Shown: in pieces, positions 5,405-10,655 of the stretch
Layout of the letters: each line of letters starts with the position of its first letter
How positions within the stretch are numbered: position 1 is the first letter of the stretch
Source: Clostridia bacterium
GTDB lineage: Bacteria > Bacillota > Clostridia > Oscillospirales > QAKW01
DNA length: 10,655 nucleotides
NCBI GenBank assembly: GCA_017442025.1
Contig: JAFSBD010000104.1
Span: forward strand, 1 to 10,655
Direction of reading: 5' to 3'
The notes under the pieces: generated by a model
Told to the model about the DNA's origin: nothing
The model's input: the letters and a program-made list of their open reading frames with translations, nothing else
Databases searched by the model: none
Translations under genes and position numbers: made by a program

Positions 5405-5433
5405 ATATTATCATACTTCCATAGCAAAGTCAA
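5405..5433 (-). promoter_or_regulatory. Strong sigma-A promoter of rpmE
   Basis: On the minus strand TTGACT (5433-5428), a 17-bp spacer and TAATAT (5410-5405) form a near-consensus promoter. The predicted start is near 5398, leaving a leader of about 36 nt before the rpmE ATG. Confidence 0.8.
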
Positions 5434-5457
5434 ACATTTTTTTCGATTTTCATAAAA

Positions 5458-6777
5458 TTATTCTTTTGCAGGCATTTCAACCTTCTCAGAATACATCTGA
5501 TCCTCGGGAATAGTTGCGCCGAAGGCATAAACGCTATGCCACTCCGCACCGCCTTCGGGGCGGGCAGCGCCGCTTACCTCCACATCCCGATTCAGACGGA
5601 TCACGCCCATGGACTGCGGACCCATCGCCACATCATAAACATCCTCGGCGATCTTTTGGGGCGCATTCCAACTTTCCGCACCTTTACCGAGCTGCCCTGC
5701 GGCATTACTGCCCCAGACATAGAGGTTCCCATCGGCGGTAAGGGCGGCGCAAGAATGATCGCTAACGGCGATCTTCATCACACCCTCCAGCACCTTTTTA
5801 TAGGTGGCATAATCCCGATTATCCCCTGTTCCGAGCTGGCCGAGGTCATTGCGGCCCGCGGTATAAACATCACCGTTTTTAGCGAGAATAACGCTGAAAT
5901 ACCGCCCCGCCTCTGCTTGCTTCACACCACTCATCAACTTGATGGGGGTGCCGCTTGCGGCGGTGGTACGGTTGCCCATTTCGGAATAACTATTGTCCCC
6001 AAAGCCATAGAGGTTGCCGTAGATATCCACCGCAAGGGTATGGGTCTGGCTGGTGGAAACAGAAGCAACGCGCTCCAGGATCATACTGCTATCCACTCGA
6101 TTGCGCTCGGTTCCATCGCCCAACTGGCCGAAGGCATTATAGCCGGCGGAATAAAGATCTCCGCCCTCAACATAAAGCAGGCTGTTGCGATTGGCAGAAA
6201 CAAAACTGCAATTCTTGGCAAAGAGTTGCTGATTAAAACTGGTATCATCTTTCTCATAGGTGAGATATTGAAAGGCGCCGTTGAGGCGGAGATTGCCCTT
6301 GAGATCCAAGGTGGCCAGCAAGCCTTCTCCGCCCGCTACCGCCTGCATCTTGCTAAAGCAAAGGCCGTTTTGATAGGAAAGGGTTTCGGTTTCCTCGCCC
6401 TTATCGTTGGTCGTTGTTTCGGTGATAGCCAGATGGCCGTAGATCTTATTTTTGCCGGTATGGATATAATAATCATCCCCCACCGCATAGATCCGATCGG
6501 GCAACGCTTCTACCGAACTTCCTTTTTTATATTCATCCACCGGGGAAGCCGCGCTGATAAAGGATTTTAAAGCATACCCGCGGGCCGAGATCAACTGCAA
6601 CGCAAAGCCCGCCAGGAAAAAGATGGCTCCCGCCGCAGCATAAAGGCGCCGCCTGGATAGGATCTGCTTACGCACCTTCTGGCTCTTCTTTTTGGTTCTT
6701 TGCATCAGGGCAAAAAGGAGCATCAGCAAAAAGATCAACGCAAAGGCAAAGCTGACTATACTGATTATTTTAAGCAT
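5458..6777 (-). CDS. Membrane-anchored RCC1-repeat beta-propeller protein (intact copy)
   Basis: This protein has 439 residues. Two membrane segments (about 3-24 and 45-64) flank a strongly basic loop (27-44, at least ten Lys/Arg). By the positive-inside rule the loop is cytoplasmic and the large C-terminal domain is outside. That domain holds seven repeats of about 50 residues. Blades 3 to 6 carry the RCC1 signature clearly: LYSAGYNAFGQLGDG, LYGFGDNSYSEMG, VYTAGRNDLGQLGTG and LYVWGSNAAGQLGKG. Blades 1, 2 and 7 are degenerate. RCC1 repeats form seven-bladed propellers that usually bind proteins; bacterial membrane-bound examples are uncharacterised, so no function is assigned. The ATG at 6777 has AAAGGAGG 7 nt upstream and overlaps the end of the upstream RCC1 frame by one base (TGATG). 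No convincing terminator separates it from rpmE. Confidence 0.85.
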   Translation of the reverse strand: MLKIISIVSFAFALIFLLMLLFALMQRTKKKSQKVRKQILSRRRLYAAAGAIFFLAGFALQLISARGYALKSFISAASPVDEYKKGSSVEALPDRIYAVGDDYYIHTGKNKIYGHLAITETTTNDKGEETETLSYQNGLCFSKMQAVAGGEGLLATLDLKGNLRLNGAFQYLTYEKDDTSFNQQLFAKNCSFVSANRNSLLYVEGGDLYSAGYNAFGQLGDGTERNRVDSSMILERVASVSTSQTHTLAVDIYGNLYGFGDNSYSEMGNRTTAASGTPIKLMSGVKQAEAGRYFSVILAKNGDVYTAGRNDLGQLGTGDNRDYATYKKVLEGVMKIAVSDHSCAALTADGNLYVWGSNAAGQLGKGAESWNAPQKIAEDVYDVAMGPQSMGVIRLNRDVEVSGAARPEGGAEWHSVYAFGATIPEDQMYSEKVEMPAKE

Positions 6778-7226
6778 CACTTTGCCTCCTTTACATCGGC
6801 GATCTCTGCAAAATCATCGCCGCTTGCCACGCCTAATTGGCGATACTGCCGATCCCCTGCGCCCAATAGTTTCCCGCCCTGGGTCAGCACCATCAGGCAA
6901 TCGCCGTTGACCGCAAAAGAGGCGGTTTTACTATGAAGCTTTTGGGGCTTTAAGATCATTGCCTTGCCGGCCGAGCCCAGCTGGCCCTGCAGGTTGTCGC
7001 CCCAGCCATAAAGGGTCTCCCCCATCTGAAGATAGGCTGAGCTTCCGCCCGCCGCAATGCGGTCGGCAACCCCTTCCATTTCAACAACGCCGAATTTCAG
7101 TTGAGAAACGGGGACATCCTTTTCCTCTTCCTTCTTTTTCTCCCCTGTTTCGGCGGGATCGGGCAGGTCGGCCACCTCTTCGGCCGTTATTCTACCCAAT
7201 TGGCCGCAGGCATTATTGCCCGCCGT
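6777..7226 (-). pseudogene. C-terminal half of the interrupted RCC1 propeller (beyond an in-frame TAA)
   Basis: This stretch continues, in the same frame, the RCC1 gene that stops at 7227. It stays open for 149 codons and ends at its own TGA. It encodes the rest of blade 5 (TAGNNACGQLG), a charged insert rich in Glu and Lys, and blades 6 (LYGWGDNLQGQLG) and 7 (LLGAGDRQYRQLG). Together with the upstream part it makes exactly seven blades, so it is the stranded half of one gene. A TTG at 7199 opens a frame but has no ribosome site, so independent translation is unlikely. It may be expressed only by stop readthrough, or not at all. The 3' end keeps the AAAGGAGG site for the next RCC1 gene. Confidence 0.72.
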
Positions 7227-7229
7227 TTA
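7227..7229 (-). other. Premature in-frame TAA within RCC1 blade 5
   Basis: On the minus strand the codons read GTC TAA ACG GCG GGC AAT AAT. The matching codons of the following RCC1 gene read GTT TAT ACC GCG GGC CGC AAT. The stop thus stands where Tyr is encoded in the sister gene. Confidence 0.85.
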
Positions 7230-8240
7230 GACTGTTCCGTCCTTTTTCAGAATCATTGCGAAATCATCGCCCGCCGCAATGCTTTTACAGCCCTTGGCGA
7301 TCTTAACAGGCGTTCCGCAGGCTTCTTGATTGCCCCGGCCGAATTGCCCGTAAGCGTTATTACCGACTGCATAGACCTCTCCGTTTTTCAGGCGGTAATA
7401 AAGAGAGCGGTTGGTGATTACCACCTGCTCCACCGATTCCGCCATGCGGTGATTAACATGGTTGATCCGTTCCTCGGCGCACCCCAACTGACCGTAGGTA
7501 TTGACACCGAAGACATAGAGATTTCCGTTTTCTTTTAAAATAGCACCGACGGTGGCAGAAATTGCCATATCCTTAACCTTAGAATCCAGGCGGACAAATT
7601 CTTCCACATATTCTTTTTTCTGGCCGGGAATCAGGCTGTTTTGATTGCCGCCCTTGGCATAAAGGGCATGGTCTGCACCCAGCACATAAAGGGTATCCCC
7701 TGCCGCGCAGACCTTTTCTGCCTTTTGATAGATTTTACCGCTCTCGTCCAGCGCGGGGGTATCGATCTTGCCCCAACCGTAAAGGTCGCCGGATTTGGTA
7801 ACAACAAAGTTATTATTCTGCCCGCAGAACAAAGAAGCGATCTCCCCGCGAACGACCGCAGGGCTGAGCAACGCCTCCTCTTCCTCCGAGGCAGTCAGTT
7901 CCTTCTCGTGGGTGCGGTTTTCCACCGCCGTTACGATCCGCGAGCCCAGCAATGCGCCGCCCGCGACCACCAACACGCCCACAACCACGATCCAGATCGC
8001 CACCGGCGAGATCCCGGAAATACGGCGCAGGACGGTCAGGATCGGATTGGTATTCCCCCGAACCCCTTTCTTATTGGGCAAAAAGCAGACGATGGCCACG
8101 CCGACCAAGCCCAGCGCGACCGCCAGCCAGCCCCAGGCGCGCCGCCGCCCTTTGACCGCGGCGATCTGCACCGCCATATAGGCGCAGGTTACGGTATAGA
8201 AATAAAAGAGGATCAGCCCGATAATCAGTCCGTATTCCAT
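7227..8240 (-). CDS. Membrane-anchored RCC1-repeat protein, cut short by an in-frame TAA in blade 5
   Basis: From the ATG at 8240 the translated part has 337 residues. Three hydrophobic segments (about 4-27, 36-54 and 79-99) lie at the N-terminus, with basic stretches KGRRR and PNKKG between them; topology is therefore ambiguous. Blades 1 to 4 follow: LYGWGKID, LYAKGGNQN, LYVFGVNTYGQLG and VYAVGNNAYGQFGRG. The frame then reads GTV and a TAA at 7229-7227, where the family needs an aromatic residue (V-Y/W-TAGNN). The next RCC1 gene has TAT at the same place, so a single T-to-A change would explain the stop. The product as written lacks three blades and probably could not close a propeller. The ATG at 8240 has GAGGTGG 8 nt upstream; a GTG at 8252 lies within that site. 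The gene overlaps the PAP2 gene by 16 nt. Confidence 0.72.
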   Translation of the reverse strand: MEYGLIIGLILFYFYTVTCAYMAVQIAAVKGRRRAWGWLAVALGLVGVAIVCFLPNKKGVRGNTNPILTVLRRISGISPVAIWIVVVGVLVVAGGALLGSRIVTAVENRTHEKELTASEEEEALLSPAVVRGEIASLFCGQNNNFVVTKSGDLYGWGKIDTPALDESGKIYQKAEKVCAAGDTLYVLGADHALYAKGGNQNSLIPGQKKEYVEEFVRLDSKVKDMAISATVGAILKENGNLYVFGVNTYGQLGCAEERINHVNHRMAESVEQVVITNRSLYYRLKNGEVYAVGNNAYGQFGRGNQEACGTPVKIAKGCKSIAAGDDFAMILKKDGTV

Positions 8241-8770
8241 TGGATATGCCACCTCTTTTCAATCATCTTCATGATCCAATGAGCCGCCAAAGCGCAAAGG
8301 ATGCCAAGCACCACGCCCGCCAACACATCGGTTAAATAATGGACAAAGAAATACATTCTGGAAAAACCGATCAGCACCGCTAAAACCAAGGCCAACGAAC
8401 CCCATTTTTTATCGATAAAAAACATGGAGCAGGCCGCCGCAAAGGAGGCGGTGGTATGCCCCGAGGGGAAGGAAAAGCCATGGGGCGGCGATATCAGCAA
8501 CGCCACCTCCGGCGCGGTTACAAAGGGGCGGGGGCGTTGGAACAGGAGTTTGATCCCATATTCTCCCAGCAATACGCCCAAAAGAAGAGCGATGCCCATG
8601 ATCAGCCCCATGCGGCGGGTGCGCTTAAAGAGCAGCAACACCACCGCCAGCGCGATCCAACCGATACCCAGCTCCGCAAAATAGGTGCAGACCTTGAAAA
8701 AGGGCGTCAGCCACCCGCAGACAACATTTGCCTGAATCCATTCTAAAATTGCCATATCAATCGTTTGCAA
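8225..8770 (-). CDS. PAP2-family membrane phosphatase (undecaprenyl-diphosphatase-like)
   Basis: This 181-residue protein has about five to six hydrophobic segments and the full PAP2 (type 2 phosphatidic acid phosphatase) signature: K-x6-RP (Lys74, Arg81, Pro82), PSGH (102-105) and SRxxxxxHxxxD (Ser137, Arg138, His144, Asp148). His144 is the expected nucleophile. Such enzymes remove phosphate from lipid phosphates or diphosphates on the outer membrane face; bacterial members such as BcrC recycle undecaprenyl diphosphate for cell-wall synthesis. The true substrate here is inferred. I chose the TTG at 8770 because AGAGGA lies 8 nt upstream and the sequence IDMAILEWIQ fits the family's usual N-terminus. 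The ATG at 8755 gives 176 residues and has no ribosome site. The gene overlaps the kinase gene by 14 nt and the RCC1 gene by 16 nt. Confidence 0.9.
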   Translation of the reverse strand: MQTIDMAILEWIQANVVCGWLTPFFKVCTYFAELGIGWIALAVVLLLFKRTRRMGLIMGIALLLGVLLGEYGIKLLFQRPRPFVTAPEVALLISPPHGFSFPSGHTTASFAAACSMFFIDKKWGSLALVLAVLIGFSRMYFFVHYLTDVLAGVVLGILCALAAHWIMKMIEKRWHIQWNTD

Positions 8771-10277
8771 TGATCTTATCCTCTCTTTGCACAGGGAATG
8801 AAATGGTTACGACCGTACCCACATTCAGGGTACTTTCGATCTCCAATGCGCCGCCATGCAGGCGCATGATCTCATCGGAAACGCCCAGCCCGATACCGCT
8901 GCCGCGCTTTTGGGATGAGCCTTTATAGAACATATCTTTAATATGGGGAAGATCCTCTTCGCTGATGCCTTCACCATAGTCCTGAATAATAAAGATCGCC
9001 CGCTGATCCTGCACCCGCGCGGCAATTTCGATCCGCCCGGCAGGATGGGAATGCTTGATGGCGTTATCAATAACATTAAAGAAGACCTGCTTGACCCGAT
9101 CCTTATCCACCAACGCCGGGATGGAATCCTCCTCGGGAACATATTCGATGGTGATCTGCTCGCTCTTGGCGCGCTCACTCATCATAAATACCGTTTCTTC
9201 AAATTCTGCCAGCAGATCGCATTGCTGCACCGAAAGCTTCAGGCTTCCGTTTTGCATACGGGACATATCCAGCAGCTCCTCCACCATCTTAGAGAGACGC
9301 TCGGTTTCGCTATAGATGATCTCCACGCCCCGACGGGTGGTATCGTCCATCACCTCTTCGGTGGCAAGCATCGTTTCGGTCCAACCGCGGATGGCGGTAA
9401 GGGGGGTACGCAGTTCATGGGAGATGGAGGAGATAAATTCATTCTTCAACCGCTCGGTCTGGGAAAGCTCCTCCGCCATGGTATTGATGGTCTGGCAGAG
9501 CTGACCGATCTCATCGCTCTTTTCGATCTCTTTGACCCGCGCCGTCATATTTCCTTTGGCGATCTCCCGCGCAGTTTCGTTGATATACCCCACCGGGAGA
9601 ACGATAGATTTAATAAAGTAGGTGCCGGTAAAAGCGGTGAGCAATATAATGAATGCGCCCAAACCGAAGATCATCAGCTTGACCGAGGTGAGGGTGCGAT
9701 CCACCTGCCGCAGAGACGACATCATCCGCACCGACCCTACCATGATCCCATCATCGGTATAAAGAGGGAGCGAAACGCTCACCACCCGCTCATCGGAAGG
9801 GGCGTTATAGCCGATCCAACTGCCGCTTTTCCCTTCCCGCGCCTGCAAAAGGTCGGGGGTTTCGTTGAGTTCTTCGATCTCAAAGCCGGTGGAGGATAAA
9901 ATGGTATTCCCGTTGAGGGAGATGACCTGCATCTCCATGGTACTCTTATCCTCAAAATCCTCTACCATCGCCATAAAGCCCGCCGAAACGCTATGGTACT
10001 GGGGATAGATATGATCCTCAAAATACCGCGCCATATATTCACCGCTTCCCCGCAGGGTGGAGATACATTCGGAATAATAGAAATTCTGAATGATGGTGGT
10101 CATAACCGAAAAGAGCAGCACCACCACCAAAAAGATCACGCCGAATACGTTAAACAGCCACCGCCTGGTAATACCGGTGAAAATGTTTTTGCGGACCATC
10201 AGGGCAAAGGATTTGGCTTTATCGCAGGCCAAAGAGAATCCGTTCTTCAGTTTTTCCATACGTTCGGTATTACTCAT
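8757..10277 (-). CDS. Membrane sensor histidine kinase with HAMP domain
   Basis: This 506-residue protein senses an extracellular signal and phosphorylates the response regulator encoded just upstream. In order: a cytoplasmic basic N-terminus; membrane segment 1 (about 42-63); an extracellular sensor region of about 136 residues (64-199) that looks Cache/PAS-like; membrane segment 2 (about 200-222); a HAMP linker (223-275); and a HisKA domain with SSISHELRTPLTAIRGW and phospho-acceptor His287. The ATPase domain has an N box (NVIDNAIKHS, Asn401 and Asn405), G1 (DYGEGIS, 433-439), F box (MFYKGS) and G2 (GSGIGLGVS, 459-467). All key catalytic parts are intact. It resembles PhoR/WalK-type kinases, but the ligand is unknown. 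The ATG at 10277 overlaps the regulator gene by 8 nt (ATGAGTAA); longer starts would extend far into that gene. Confidence 0.94.
   Translation of the reverse strand: MSNTERMEKLKNGFSLACDKAKSFALMVRKNIFTGITRRWLFNVFGVIFLVVVLLFSVMTTIIQNFYYSECISTLRGSGEYMARYFEDHIYPQYHSVSAGFMAMVEDFEDKSTMEMQVISLNGNTILSSTGFEIEELNETPDLLQAREGKSGSWIGYNAPSDERVVSVSLPLYTDDGIMVGSVRMMSSLRQVDRTLTSVKLMIFGLGAFIILLTAFTGTYFIKSIVLPVGYINETAREIAKGNMTARVKEIEKSDEIGQLCQTINTMAEELSQTERLKNEFISSISHELRTPLTAIRGWTETMLATEEVMDDTTRRGVEIIYSETERLSKMVEELLDMSRMQNGSLKLSVQQCDLLAEFEETVFMMSERAKSEQITIEYVPEEDSIPALVDKDRVKQVFFNVIDNAIKHSHPAGRIEIAARVQDQRAIFIIQDYGEGISEEDLPHIKDMFYKGSSQKRGSGIGLGVSDEIMRLHGGALEIESTLNVGTVVTISFPVQREDKIIAND
8779..8784 (-). promoter_or_regulatory. 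Ribosome binding site supporting a TTG start for the PAP2 gene
   Basis: On the minus strand AGAGGA lies 8 nt before the TTG at 8770, inside the end of the kinase gene. No comparable site precedes the ATG at 8755. Confidence 0.6.
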
Positions 10278-10655
10278 TGCCCCAGCGATAGCCGTAGCCC
10301 CAAACAGTCTGGATAAAGACCGGATTGGAAGGATCATCTTCCAGTTTGATCCGCAAACGGCGGATATTTACATCCACGATCTTATGGCGATCGCCGGTGA
10401 AATGATCGCCCCATACCGTGCGGAAGATCTCTTCCCGGGAAAAGGCCTTGCCGGTATGCTCCAGGAAATGCTTCATCAACTGAAACTCCACCTGAGTTAC
10501 CTCCACCCGCTCGCCGTTTTTGAGCAGTTTGCGGCTCTTGGTGTTGAGAACAAAGGGGCCGTCCTTCAGTTCATCGGTATTCTCAATGGTGATCCCCTTC
10601 ATCATCTGCACGCGGCGGTAGAGGCTATCCACCCGCACGATCAGCTCCAGCGGAG
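10270..10655 (-). CDS. OmpR/PhoB-family response regulator, C-terminal part (5' end beyond window)
   Basis: The frame is open to the right edge, so the receiver domain is mostly missing. The visible part starts in the last receiver helix (PLELIVRVDSLYRR). It continues with a winged-helix DNA-binding domain: FVLNTKSRKLL, the transactivation-loop part VTQVEFQLMKHFLEHTGKAF, SREEIFRTVWG, the recognition helix area DVNIRRLRIKLED and the wing IQTVWGYGYRW. This is the typical OmpR-type output domain, which binds direct repeats upstream of target genes. It is the partner of the histidine kinase encoded immediately downstream, with which it shares an 8-nt overlap. The promoter is outside the window. 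Confidence 0.95.
   Translation of the reverse strand, partial: PLELIVRVDSLYRRVQMMKGITIENTDELKDGPFVLNTKSRKLLKNGERVEVTQVEFQLMKHFLEHTGKAFSREEIFRTVWGDHFTGDRHKIVDVNIRRLRIKLEDDPSNPVFIQTVWGYGYRWGNE

Noticed and set aside
5536..6570. A 344-codon open frame on the plus strand opposite the intact RCC1 gene
   Set aside because: The minus strand carries clear RCC1 repeats, membrane segments and a good ribosome site. The plus frame shows no family motif or ribosome site and is a mirror effect of a GC-rich repeated gene.
7227..7229. TAA as a reassigned sense codon in this genome
   Set aside because: Several other genes here (deacetylase, mazF, LUD, L31, response regulator) end in TAA at the expected length, some directly followed by terminators. 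TAA is therefore a normal stop.
8943..9899. A 318-codon open frame on the plus strand opposite the histidine kinase
   Set aside because: The kinase on the minus strand has all its catalytic boxes. The plus frame has low-complexity His/Gly/Arg content and no recognisable domain.

Overview
The window looks like chromosomal DNA of a Gram-positive Bacillota bacterium, probably a member of the Clostridia. The evidence is strong Shine-Dalgarno sites (GGAGG-type), sigma-A-like promoters with 16-17 bp spacers, a TepA-type ClpP-like protease, an NdoA-type MazF, a zinc-binding L31 protein and encoded CCA ends on the tRNAs. Base composition is near 50% GC by eye. No mobile element, CRISPR array or phage gene is visible. 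The lineage call is an inference.

Layout. (1) Positions 1-1466, minus strand: a tightly packed unit reading tepA, then a GNAT acetyltransferase, then an ABC-F ATPase cut by the window edge. (2) Positions 1554-1873, plus strand: a strong promoter, three tRNAs (Met-CAT, Glu-TTC, Val-TAC) and a 17-bp terminator hairpin. (3) Positions 1882-1994, plus strand: a second strong promoter followed at once by a sequence closed by a 10-bp stem and seven T residues. This is a candidate small RNA of about 78 nt with a pyrimidine-rich tract. (4) Positions 2020-3341, plus strand: a membrane-anchored polysaccharide deacetylase with two Ig-like domains, ending in a hairpin shared with the convergent mazF gene. 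(5) Positions 3373-5433, minus strand: rpmE (L31), a HAD hydrolase, a LUD-domain protein, and a MazF-type RNase with no antitoxin next to it. (6) Positions 5458-10655, minus strand: an apparent operon with overlapping or near-touching genes. It encodes an OmpR-type response regulator (5' end missing), a sensor histidine kinase, a PAP2 membrane phosphatase, and two consecutive membrane-anchored RCC1 beta-propeller proteins.

The most notable points are in parts 3 and 6. The first RCC1 gene has an in-frame TAA in blade 5 of a seven-blade propeller, and the same frame stays open for 149 more codons and completes the propeller. The second RCC1 gene has TAT (Tyr) at the matching place. The two-component system, PAP2 phosphatase and two propellers look translationally coupled, so they may form one envelope-related regulatory unit of unknown function.
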